Shown: piece after piece, positions 39,029 to 49,283 of the stretch
Layout of the letters: every line of letters starts with the position of its first letter
Position numbering within the stretch: the first letter of the stretch is position 1
NCBI GenBank assembly: GCA_021442155.1
Contig: CM038215.1
Coordinates: 3,372,976 to 3,436,975, forward strand
Direction: 5' to 3'
DNA length: 64,000 bases
From: Cymbidium sinense
Lineage: Eukaryota; Streptophyta; Magnoliopsida; Asparagales; Orchidaceae
Program-made: the position numbers and the translations under genes
Notes under the pieces: generated by a model
The model's database searches: none
What the model saw: the letters and a program-made list of their open reading frames with translations, nothing else
What the model was told of the DNA's origin: nothing

Positions 39029-39514
39029 AATGGGAAGAACCTTGATGACAGGAACATCACCATCAATCAAGCTCAGTCTAGATCTAGTGGTGGAGGCAAA
39101 GGCTGAGGCGTTAGTTATTGCAGTGGTGGTGGGGGATCTGGAGGTGCTGGTGGATATGGAGGTGGTGGTCAGAGCAGTGGTGGTTACCGAGGCAGGTGGA
39201 GTGTTGGAAGTTACAGCCGTGGTGGTGGTGGAGGGAGAGATGGGGATATGATGGTGGATCCCTCTAATGGAGAGCCCATGGTGGTTCTGATGAGAACTAG
39301 AGAAACTAAATAATGGTCAATCTGGAATGCTGCTTCTGGAATTGCCTTTATAGAAGAAATAGTTCTAGTTATCTAGGGTTTTTGATTTGCTCTATGCGTG
39401 CTCATTTTTTATCTATGTCATCGCTTATGTCTTAGAAATCTTTGGTGTGTTACTTGGTTGATGAAATCGAGAAGAAGAAATGTTGTATATGAATTTGTTC
39501 CCTATTTAAAAAAA
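39029..39514 (+). pseudogene. GRP exon-2 pseudogene, copy 5
   Basis: Opens NGKNLDDRNITINQAQSRS and GGGGKG, then meets TGA. The glycine-rich part continues (SGGYRGR.., RGGGGGRD) with a two-base loss in the RDRGY block. The C-terminal SDEN segment and the whole 3' UTR are present. The 73-codon open frame that overlaps it is in the wrong phase. Confidence 0.85.
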
Positions 39515-40497
39515 CCAAAAACCCAAAACCTTGAAGTAAAACAGAAACCCTAAACCTAAAATCTAAACCCTAAACCCTAAACCTTAAACCTTAAAAATAA
39601 AAAAATAAAAAAAACCACAACCCTAAATCCTAAGCCCTAAAACTAACCCTAAACCCTAAACCCTAAACCTACAACCCTAAACCCTGAATCCTAAAACCTA
39701 AAACCCTAAACCTAAAAATAAATAAAAAATAAAACCTAAACCCTAAAGTAAAAAAATTAACCTAAACTGAAACTAAAATAAATTAAACAAAAATAAATAA
39801 AACCAAAACTCAGACCTAAAATAAACTAAAAATAAACCTAAACCTAAACTAAAAAATAAAACCTAAAAATAAACCTAAAATAAAAACTTAAAACCTAAAC
39901 ATAATAAAATAAAATAAAATAATAACCTAAACCTAAACCTAAAAATATAAAATAAAACCTAAACCTAAAAAAAAAACTCAACCAAACAATAAAGCTAAAC
40001 CTAAACTTAAACTATAAAAATAAACTAAAATTAAAATCGTAAACTAAAAATAAATAAACCTAAAATAAATAAACTAAACTAAATAAAAATAAAAAATAAA
40101 CCTTAAAAAACTAAAAAATAAAATAAACTAAAATAAATAAAAAATAAACTAAATAATCTAAATAAACTTGAACCTATTGGTTTACTTAATATAAAATATA
40201 AAATAAAAAAAAAACCCAAAACCCTAAACCCTAAACAATTAAACTAACCTTAAACCCTAAACCCTAAACCTTAAATAATAAAACTAACCTTAAACCCTAA
40301 ATGCTAAATCTATCACGCTAAACTTCAACCCTAAACCCTAAGCCTACCACACTAAACCTACAACCCTAAACTCTAAACCCTAAACCGTAAACCTTAAACC
40401 CTAAACCCTAAACCCTAAACCTTAAACCCTAAATCCTAAATAATAAGCTCTAACCCTAAACCCTAAACCCTAAACCCTAAAAGCATAAACACTAAAA
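39515..40497 (+). repeat. Degenerate telomere-like array between the two P0-GRP pairs
   Basis: Mixed CCCTAAA and AAATAAA units with a boundary marker at about 40,186 and CCCTAAA-rich sequence at 40,210-40,497. Confidence 0.9.
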
Positions 40498-41005
40498 CTC
40501 CATTCTTTTATGGCCTTATTGTCTAGTCTATGTATGATGATGGTTTGGTGTTCAGTCCTGAGGAGCTTAACCTCACTAAAGATGATCTCATTGAGAAGTT
40601 TTCTACAAGCCTTTCAATGAGCATTTCTCCCTCTTTAGCTGTCTCTTATCCCACCCTTACTGTAGTGCCCCACATGTTCATCAACGCTTACAAGAATTTC
40701 GTCACTGTCACGATTGCCACTAATTACACATAGCCACAAACCGTGAAGGTTAAAGAGTAATTGAAGGATCCTAGTAAATTTGATGTGCTCGCTCGATGCT
40801 TTTGCTACTCCCCACTCTTGCTTGCTTTCTGATTGGAAGAAAAAAAGAGCGAGCTTGAGGAATCTGATGATGATATGGGTTTCAGCTTGTTCAACTAAGC
40901 TTTATTGTCCTTCTATAAAATTAAATTTTATTGTCTCTATGAGCTAACTCATTTTGTGAAATATTTTTTTGTGAATTTTTAAATTATATTTTATTTTATC
41001 CTAAA
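40498..41005 (+). pseudogene. 60S ribosomal protein P0 pseudogene, copy 2 (3' part only)
   Basis: Starts at the P0 segment SFYGLIV (one stop, then [20 protein letters not shown]). 40,530-40,733 stays open through [13 protein letters not shown] and [10 protein letters not shown]. After a degenerate Ala-rich hinge it ends in [12 protein letters not shown] with a normal TAA at 40,896. About 105 bp of 3' UTR-like sequence match copy 1. The 5' part present in copy 1 is missing. GRP copy 6 follows 64 bp later, so the P0-GRP pair is a repeated unit. Confidence 0.9.
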
Positions 41006-41068
41006 TGCTAAACTCTAAACCCTAAACCCTAACCCTAAAACCTAATAAACCTTAACCAAAACTCTAAG
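41006..41068 (+). repeat. Telomere-like spacer before GRP copy 6
   Basis: CCCTAAA variants and the end of the GRP leader (CCTAATAAACC), ending CTCTAAG at the exon boundary. Confidence 0.85.
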
Positions 41069-41515
41069 AATGGGCAGAACCTTGACGGCAGGAACATCAC
41101 CATCAATCAGGCTCAGTCTAGATCTCATGGTGGAGGCAAAGGCTTAGGCGTCGATTATCGCAATGGATGTGGGGGATCTAGAGGAGATGGAGGATATGGA
41201 GGTGGTGGTCGGTGTAGTGGTGGTTATGGAGGCGGGATGGGTGATGGAGGTTACAGTCGTGGTGGTGGTGGAGGGAGAGATCGGGGATATGATGGTGGAT
41301 CCCTGTACTCATCTTTGGTGTTTCGATGGGGTAGAAATTGAAGAAAACTTATGGAGCTGTCTGGTAGAGGCGGTTCCTAAGGTTTTTTATTTGCTCTATG
41401 TGTACTCATTTTTGATCTATGTCATCGCTTCTATATTGGAAAACTTAGAGTGTTACTTGGTTGTTGAAATCGGCAAGAAGAAATGTTGAATCAAAATTTA
41501 TTTTCTATTAAAAAT
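41069..41515 (+). pseudogene. GRP exon-2 copy 6, open reading frame intact
   Basis: From the AG at 41,067-41,068 the exon frame is open for 90 codons to TGA at 41,339. It begins NGQNLDGRNITINQAQSRS, the consensus end of the RRM in plant class IV GRPs. It continues with glycine-rich GGYGGGG.., GGYSRGGGGGRDRGYDGG, and then diverges at the end (SLYSSLVFRWGRN) because of a small rearrangement. The 3' UTR follows to 41,515. No ATG or first exon is present, so it can only be translated if spliced to an upstream exon; I see none in the 3 kb upstream. The open frame at 41,163 is a different phase. Confidence 0.8.
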
Positions 41516-42425
41516 AAATAAAATCTCTAAACCCTAAACTAAAACTTGAACCTTAAACCCTAAACTAAAACCTGAACCCTAAACCTAAAACCTAAACCCT
41601 AAATAATAAAAAAATGAAAAAGAACCCCTTAACACTAAACCCTAAACCCGAAAACCCTAAACCCAAAATCCTAAACCCTAAATCATTAATCATAAAACAT
41701 AAACCCTAAACCATAAACCCTAAAACCTAAAAACCTAAACCTAAATTAAATAAAATCTAGAAATAAAATAAATAAAAAAAATTTAAATCTTAAAAAAATA
41801 ATAAAATAAAATAAAATAAAAACCTATACTAAAACCTAAACCTAAAAATAAAATAAAATAGAAATAAAAACTAAACGAAAATAAATAAATAAAAGCCTAA
41901 ACTAAACTAAAAAAAAAACTTAAAAATAAATAAAAACTAAATGAAAATAATAAAAAATAAAATAAACCTAAAATAAAACTAAATATAAACCTAAAGCTAA
42001 AAATTAACATAAAATAAAATAATAAACAACCTGTTAAGAAAAAAAACCTAAACCTAAAATAAAGAAATAAAATAAACCTAAACCTAAACTAAAATTAGCT
42101 AAACTAAAATAAATAAAGCTAAACTTAAAATAAACCTAAAATACTAGAAAGAAAAAACTAAAAATAAACCTAAAACTAAACTAAAAATAAAACCTAAAAT
42201 AATTCTAAAATAAAACATAAAATCTAAACCTAAAAAATAAAATAAAACCTAAACCTAAAAAAAGATAAAATAAAACTAAAAAAAAATAAAACCTAAACAC
42301 AAACCTAAATAATAAACTAATAAAAATAAACTAAAATAAATAAAATGATAAATAAAATGAGATCTACTAAATAAAATAATAAAATAAAATAAACTTAAAT
42401 AAAAAAATGAAATATGGACTAAAAC
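41516..42425 (+). repeat. Degenerate telomere-like array
   Basis: CCCTAAA-rich at 41,520-41,730, then AAATAAA/AACTAAA-rich to 42,420, where it meets the GC-rich island. Confidence 0.9.
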
Positions 42426-43135
42426 CTAGCTTTTTGCTTGGTTTTAAAGTAAACTCTACCAGCCTTGATCCTAGCTAAATCCTGGGCCTGCTGGTGGATC
42501 CTGAGCCCCAACACCACTGGGCCCACCTGCAGGCCTGACCTGACTGCAGGCATTGGGCCTTTAATCCTAGGCCATGAGGGCACTAGGCTATGGGCTCTGG
42601 GCAGCCACTCCTGGGCCCTGGCCTAACTGCTACCTGGGCTCTGGGCCCTGGGCCAGTTCTGGGCCACAAGACCCTGGGCCTTGGCATGGCCATAGATCAT
42701 GGGCCTTGAACTGACCCCTGAGGGCCAGGCCCTAGGCCCCTGGGCAGTGATGGGCCTGCTGGGCCATGATCATGAGCCCAAGGCCCAGGCCCTGGGCCAT
42801 GCATGGTGACCTGATCCTGACAGGGCCCTAGGCCCTAAAGGCATGGGCTTTAAGGCGTTAGACCCTAGGCCATGGGCCTGAGCCCTGACCTAGGCTTGCC
42901 AGGCTTAGCCAGGCACTATGTCATGTAATCAGGCCTAGGCCCTGGGCCCTAGGCCCTCAGGCCAGGCCAAGGCCTGGGCAGGCTTTGGGCCCTGGCCTGG
43001 GCCCTTCAGCCCAGGCCCTGAGCCATAGGCCCTGGGCTCAGGCCCAGATGGTAAAGCCCCAGGCCCACCTGAGCCATGGGCCCTACACAGGCCTGGCCCT
43101 AATGGCCCAGGTCTGGGCCCTCCTAAACCCTAAAC
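42426..43135 (+). repeat. GC-rich island 1, CCCTGGG-type heptamers
   Basis: Abruptly GC-rich within an AT-rich array. Many parts can be read in seven-base register as CCCTGGG, CCCTAGG, CCCTGAG and CCATAGG, for example at 42,930-42,960 and 43,015-43,040. These are CCCTAAA units with the A positions changed to G. Other parts are irregular GGCCTGGGC sequence. No open frame of note. It returns to CCCTAAA at about 43,123. Confidence 0.75.
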
Positions 43136-43315
43136 TTTAAACCCTGAGCCCTAAAGATCCTAAACCTCCCTACCACCTAAACCCTAAAGCATGACTCTAA
43201 CCCTGGGCTTGGCCTCCCTAAATCCCAAACCCTAAACCTAAACCTAAAGTAACTAAATAAATTAAAAAATAAACCTAAACCCTAAAACTTAACAAACCTA
43301 AACCTTAACCCTAAG
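43136..43315 (+). repeat. Telomere-like spacer and GRP leader
   Basis: CCCTAAA variants followed by the leader AAAGTAACTAAATAAATT (from about 43,247) and CCCTAAG at the exon boundary. Confidence 0.85.
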
Positions 43316-43798
43316 AATGGGCAGAACTTTGATGGCAGGAACATCATCGTCAATCATGCTCAGTCTAGATCTGGCGGTGGAGGGGAAGGTAGAGGTTATT
43401 CTTGTGATGGTGGGGGATTTGGAGGTGCTGGTGGATATGGCATTGGTGGTCAAAATAGTGGTGGTTATGGAGGTGGGAGGAGTGATGGAGGTAACAACCT
43501 TGGTGGTGGCAGAGGGAAAGATCGGGGATATGATGTTGGATCACGCCACTGGAAAGGCCGAGGTGATTCTGATGGGAACCAGAGAAATTGAAGAATGGCT
43601 GTTCGGATCTACTACTTATGGAATAGTGTCATTACAAAAAAGATGGTTCTAATTATCTAGGGTTTTCATTTTGCTCTATGCATGCTCATTTTTACCTATG
43701 TCATCGCTTGTGTCTTCAAAAACTTGGTGTGTTACTTGGTTGATGAAATTAAAAAGAAGAATTGTTAAATTTGAATTTGTTCTCTACTAAAAAAAAAC
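43316..43798 (+). pseudogene. GRP exon-2 copy 7, open reading frame intact with canonical C-terminus
   Basis: Open for 91 codons from the AG at 43,314-43,315 to TGA at 43,589. It starts NGQNFDGRNIIVNHAQSRS and passes through the glycine-rich tail (GGYGIGGQNSGGYGGGRSDG, then RGKDRGYD). It ends RGDSDGNQRN, close to the family ending SDGNWRN. No stop or frameshift is present. The 3' UTR and final A-run are complete. The first exon with the start codon and the RNP motifs is absent. It is probably a young or lightly mutated exon copy; the longer ATG-started frame at 43,317 is out of phase. Confidence 0.85.
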
Positions 43799-46065
43799 TA
43801 AAAATGCTAAGCCCTAAACTAAAACCAGAATCGTAAACCTAAAACCTAAACCCTAAACCCTAAACACTAAACCCTAAACTCTAAACCCTAAAAATAAGAA
43901 AATAAAAATAAAAAATAAAATGTAGCCTAACCCTAAACCCTAAACCCTAAACCTACAACCCTAAACCTACAACCCTAACCACTAAAACCCTAAACCCTAA
44001 ACCCTAAACTCTATATCCTAAACCCTAAATCTTAAAACCCTAAACCCTAAACCCTAAACCCTAAACCCTATACCCTAAAACTTAAACGCAAAACCTCAAT
44101 CCCTAAACCATAAAACCTAAACCCTAAAAACCTAAAAACTTAAACCTAAACTAAATAAAATTTAAAAATAAAATAAATAAATAAAATTATCCTAAATAAA
44201 AATAACTGAACTAAAATCGAAACCTAAACCTAAACCTAAACCTAAAAATAAGATAAAATAAAAAATATAAATAAAACTAAAATAAAATAAATAAAAAACA
44301 AAACTAAAGTAAAAAAAATAAACCTAAAAATAGAAAACCTAAATAAAATAAAAACTCAACAAAAAATAAAAAAAACCTAAAATAAAATGAAATGAAAATT
44401 AAATAAAAAGCTAAACTTAGAAAATAAACTAAAAATTAATAAAAAATAAAACCTAAACCTTAATCTAAAAAAAACATAAACCTAAAATAAATAAAATAAA
44501 ATAAACCAAAGCCTAAACTAAAATAAACTAAACTAAAATAAATAAAACCTAAAATTAACTAAGCCTAAACCCTAAATTAATAAAATAAAATAAACTAAAA
44601 TAAACCTAAACGTAAATTAAAAAATAAAGCCTAAAAATAAACCTAAAATAAAAACCTAAAACATAAAACTAAAAAAATAAAATAAAAACATAAACCTAAA
44701 CCTAAAAATAAAAAATAAAACCAAAATCTAAAAATAAAATAAAAATAAAACTATACAAAAAAAGAAACCTAAACCTAAATCGAAACCTAAAATAAAAAAA
44801 ACCTAAACTAAGATAAGTAAACCAAAAACAAATAAAATTAATTAAATAAAAATAAAAATAAACTTAAATAAACTAATAATAAAATAAACTAAAATAAACT
44901 AAATAACCTAATTAAACCTAAACCTATGAGTTTACTTAATTTTAAAAAAAAAGTAAAACATATAAAAATAAAAAAATAAATAAAAACACTAACCCTAAAC
45001 CTTAAGCCCTAAAACTAACCCTATACCCTGAACTTACAACCCTAAACCCTAAACTTTAAAACCCTAAACTCTAAACCGTAAAACCTAAACCTTAAAACCC
45101 TAAACTGTACACCGTAAACCCCAAAGCTTATAATTTAAAACCCTAAACCCAAAACTCTAAACCCCAAACCTTAAACCCTAAACCTTAAACCCTAGACACT
45201 AAAAACCTAAAAACCTAAACCTAAACTAAATAAATCCTAAAGTAAAATAAATAAATAAAACATAAACTTAAATAAAATATAAACCTAAACTAAAACTTAA
45301 AATTAAAAATTAAAAATAAAAACTAAACTAAAATAATATAAGTAAAAACCTAAACTAAACTAAAAAAATAAAATAAACCTAAAAAGAAAAAAAAACTAAA
45401 TAAAATAAACACTAAATGTAAATTAAAAATAAAATAAAACTATAAAATAAAAACTAAAAAAAAATGAAAATCACAAAATTAAACTAAAAATAATACCTAA
45501 AAATAAATAAAAAATAAAACTTAAACCCTAAACTAAAAAAAAGCCTAAATCTAAAATAAACAAAATAAAATAAAGCTAAACCTAAGCTAAAATAAGCTAA
45601 ACTAAAATAAATAAACCTAAACCTAAACCTAAAATAAACTAAACCTAAACCCTAAACTAAATAAAATAAATTAAACTAAAAATAAACCTAAACCTAAGCT
45701 AAAAAATAAAACCTAAAAATAAAACTAAAATAATAACCCAAAACCTAACACTAAAAAAATAAAATAAAAACTAAACCTAAACCTAAAATTAAAAAATAAA
45801 GCCTAAACCTAGAAAATAAAATAAATATGAAACTAATCTAAAAAATAAACATAAACCTAAACCTAAACTTAAAAAAATAAATTAAAATAGAAAACCTAAA
45901 CATAAATAAATAAATATAAAATATATAAACTAAACTAAATAAAACTAAAAAATAAACATAAATAAAAATAAAAAATAAAATAAACTAAAATAAATAAGAA
46001 AATAAACTAAATTAACTAAACTTACTGGTTTACTTAATTAAAAAAAAAAACCTAAACCCTAAATG
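43799..46065 (+). repeat. Degenerate telomere-like array, two higher-order units
   Basis: CCCTAAA-rich at 43,840-44,130 and 44,990-45,215, AAATAAA/CCTAAA-rich between, with markers at about 44,926 and 46,021. A perfect run of about five CCCTAAA units lies at 44,038-44,070. Confidence 0.9.
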
Positions 46066-46400
46066 CTAAACCCACAGCCATGACACAGAGGCATGAAACT
46101 GAGCTCTGAGCCACTGTGCCACCCTGAGCCGGGGGCCCAGGCCACACCCTGGCGCTGGGCCTGAGCCCTGGCCCTGGGCCTGACCTGAGCCCTGAGCTGG
46201 CCTGATCAGAGCCACAGGCCACAGATCTGCTGAGGGGTGCAGGCTTACCACTAAGTGACACAGGCCCAGGTTGACCTGGGCCACAGGCCACAGGCCCTCA
46301 AACCTGGGCCTGAGTCCTGGGCCTGGGCTGGCCCAGGACAGCCAGGCTAAATCCTAAACCCACTGAGCACTGGTCTAAACCACAGGCCTCACAGCATAAA
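46066..46400 (+). repeat. GC-rich island 2, CCCTGGG/CCCTGAG-type heptamers
   Basis: Second GC-rich patch. Segments such as CCTGAGCCCTGGCCCTGGG and CCTGAGCCCTGAG follow the CCCTNNN heptamer. Like island 1 it lies directly upstream of a GRP leader, suggesting the two islands are copies of one unit. The minus-strand open frames here are low-complexity artefacts. Confidence 0.7.
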
Positions 46401-46454
46401 TCTACCAAAGTAACTAAATAAATTAAAATAAACCTACTCTCTGACCCAAATCAG

Positions 46455-46955
46455 AGTGTGCGTATCTTGATGACAAGAACATCCCAATCAGCTAGGCTCA
46501 GTCTAGATCTAGCAGTGGAGGCGTAGGCATAGGCGATGGTTATCGTAGTGGTGGTGGGGGATCTGGAGGTGCTAGTTAACATAGAGGTGGTGGACGGAGT
46601 AGTGGTGGTGGACGGAGTAGTGGTGGTTATGGAGGCGGGAGGAGCATCAAAGGTTACAGCCATGGGGTTGGCGGAGGGAGAGATTAGGGATATGATGATC
46701 CCACTACTCGAGAGGCAGGGGCAATTCTGATGGAAACTAGAGAAACTGAAGAACGACTGATCCGATCTGCTGCTTATTGAACTATGTCTTTACAGTGGAG
46801 ATAATTTTAATTATCTAGGGTTTTTGATTTGCTTTATGCATGCTCATTTTTTAATAATGTCCTCGCTTCTGTCTTAGAGAACTTGGTGTGTTACTTGGTT
46901 GATGAATTTGAAAAGAGGAAATGTTGAATCTAACTTTGTTCTCTCTTAAAAAAAA
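46455..46955 (+). pseudogene. GRP exon-2 pseudogene, copy 8
   Basis: Starts after TCAG. The RRM end is altered and shifted by a one-base loss. TAG at 46,493 stands at the Gln codon of VNQA. The glycine-rich region has a duplicated GGTGGACGGAGTAGT piece. The 3' UTR and A-run are kept. The leader AAAGTAACTAAATAAATT is at about 46,405. Confidence 0.85.
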
Positions 46956-48756
46956 CTAAAAAACCCTAAACCCTAAACTAAAATATAAACCTTAGACCTA
47001 AAAGCTAAACCCTAAATCCTAAACGCTAAACCATAAAACTAACCAAAAACCACAAACCCTAAACCTACAACCCTAAACCCTAAACCCTAAACACAAATAC
47101 CCTAAACCATAAAACCCCAAGCCCTAAATCATAAACCGTAAACCATAAACCCTAAACCCAAAACCCCAAAATCTACATCCCTAAACCCTAAAAACATAAA
47201 AACCTAAACTTAAACTAAATAAATAAAAAAAACTTAAACCTGAATAATAAACCTAAAAATAAAATTTAAAAATAAATAAAAAATAAACCTAAACTAAAAA
47301 AAAACTAAAACTAAAATAAAGTAAAATAAATCTAAATTTAAACTAAACTACTAAAATAAAAAACCCTAAACCTAAACCTAAAATAAACTAAACCTAAACC
47401 TAAACAAACCCTATAAATAAAATAAACATAAACTAAACTAAAAGAAACTATAAACATAAAATAAAACAAACCTAAAAAAATTAAATAAAACCTAAACCTA
47501 AACCTAAAAGTAAAATAACACAAACCTAAAATAAAATAAAATAAAACCAAACTAAAATAAAATAACAATAAAATTAAATAAAACTTAAAAAATAAATAAA
47601 ATAAAACTAAAATATAAATAAAATAAATCTAAATAAAATAAAAATAAAATTAAATTAAAAACAAACTAAAACAAACTAAATTAACCTGGACTTACTTTGC
47701 TTAATTTAAAAAATAAAATAAAAAATGACCTAAACCCTATTAAACCTAAAACTAACCCAAAAACCCTAAATCCTAAACCCTACACTAAACCCTAAACCCA
47801 AAATAACCCTACCACTAAACCTAAACCCTAAAATAAACCCTAAACCTAAAACATAAAACCTAAAAACCAGACTAAACTAAATAACCAAAATAAAATAATT
47901 AAAAAACTTAAACATAAATAAAATCAAAAAAAATAAATGAAACCTAAAATTAATATCTAAACCTAAACTACCTAACCTAAACATAATAAAATATAAAATA
48001 AAAATAAACTAAAAGTAAAATAAACCTAAATATAAAAACCTAAAAAAATAAAATTAAACATAAAATAAAATAAAATAAAATAAAAATTAAATAAAAAACC
48101 TAAACCTAAAAATAAACCTAAAAATAAACCAAAATAAATAAAAAAAATCAAACCTAATCCCTAAACAAAAAATAAAAAACATAAACAAAAAATAAACAAA
48201 ATAAAATAAATATAAACATAAACTAAAATAAACTAAACTAAAATAAATAAAACATAAACCTAAACCTAAAATAAACTAAACTTAAACCCTAAACTAAATA
48301 AAATAAAATAAACAAAAATTAAACCTAAACCTAAACTAAAAAATATAACGTAAAAATAAACCTAAAATTAAAACCAAAGACCTAAACATAAACAAAATAA
48401 AATAAAAACCTAAACCGAAATCTAAAAATAAAAAATAAAGCTTAAACCTAAAAAAAAAAAAAAAGTAAAACTAAACTAAATAATAAGCATAAACCTAAAG
48501 CTAAACCTAAAAAAGAAACTAAAATAAAATACTAAACTAAAATAAATAAACCTAAAATAAATAAGCTAAACTAAATAAAAACTAAAAATAATCCTAAATA
48601 ATAATAAAAAGTAAAATAAACTAAAATAAATAAAAAATAAACAACATAAACTTAAACCTACAGGTTTACTTAATTTAAACTAAAAAAACTCCTAAACCCT
48701 AAATCTTAAACCCTAAACCCAAAACCCTAAATCTTAAAACTAACCCTACACCTTAA
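46956..48756 (+). repeat. Degenerate telomere-like array
   Basis: CCCTAAA-rich at 46,960-47,190, 47,725-47,860 and 48,690-48,756, with AAATAAA/CCTAAA-rich sequence between. Markers lie at about 47,690 and 48,659. Confidence 0.9.
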
Positions 48757-49017
48757 ACCATGGTGGTGGTGGAGGGATATATTAGGGTTATGATGGCATC
48801 CTACCTAGAGGGGTGGTTATAAATTGGAGAATTATTGAAGATCTAAATGGATCTCTTCTGATGAGGCGTTTTACTTATCTAGGGTTTTTGATTTGATCTA
48901 TGGTTGCTCACTTTTATCTATGTCATCTTGTGTTTAAGTAAACTTGGGGTCCTACATGTTTGATGAAATCAAAAGGAAGAAATGTTGATTCTGAATTTGT
49001 TCTCTATTAAAAAAAAT
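48757..49017 (+). pseudogene. GRP exon-2 pseudogene, copy 9 (5'-truncated)
   Basis: Only the last part of the glycine-rich region (CATGGTGGTGGTGGAGGG, with stops), the degenerate C-terminus and the 3' UTR to the A-run are present. It is the block-B counterpart of copy 3 at 13,741. Confidence 0.8.
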
Positions 49018-49283
49018 TCTTAAACTCTAAAACCTAAACTAAAACTTAAACCCAAAATCTAAAACCTAAACCCTAAATCCTAAACCCTAAAAACCCTAAA
49101 CCCTAAACCCTAAACATTAAACCATAAAACCTAAACCCACAAAAACCCTAAAAACCCTAAACCAAAACTAAACCCAACCAACACACTAAACCCCAAACCC
49201 TAAACTTAACCCTAAACCCTAAACTAACCCTAAACCTAAACCCTAAACTAACCCTAAACCCTAACTCAAAACCCTAAATCCTA
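49018..49283 (+). repeat. Telomere-like array, left flank of block B
   Basis: Begins TTCTTAAAC like 14,237 and ends at the same transposon junction (CTTGAATAAAGATGTCATT). This shows that the junction is older than the duplication. Confidence 0.9.

Larger units (their letters stand above)
8925..48678 (+). repeat. Recurrent higher-order boundary marker (near GTTTACTTAATTT)
   Basis: A non-telomeric marker, roughly AAACCTA-YNRGTTTACTTAATTT-AAAA, closes an AAATAAA-rich unit and opens a CCCTAAA-rich one. I find it near 8,925, 9,831, 10,721, 11,579, 13,391, 27,208, 28,756, 29,791, 29,871, 30,989, 32,098, 33,631, 34,708, 34,785, 35,811, 35,885, 37,863, 40,186, 44,926, 46,021, 47,690 and 48,659, with one to four changes each. 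Between gene fragments its spacing is about 0.9-1.55 kb. It is not present in the transposon blocks. Confidence 0.8.

Noticed and set aside
38032..41005. Functional ribosomal protein P0 genes
   Set aside because: The N-terminal half is missing, with in-frame stops, a frameshifting deletion and, in copy 1, loss of the normal stop codon.
46052..46291. Open frames in GC-rich island 2
   Set aside because: Two overlapping phases are both open because stop codons are rare in GC-rich repeats; the Pro/Gly/Ser-rich products have no similarity I recognise.
8000..48700. A CRISPR array or other spacer-repeat system
   Set aside because: The regularity is that of low-complexity satellite units without unique spacers, in plant DNA.
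6955..49283. A functional telomere or chromosome end
   Set aside because: Perfect CCCTAAA runs are short (five or six units at most), the array is heavily mutated, and it is interrupted and flanked on both sides by transposon sequence.
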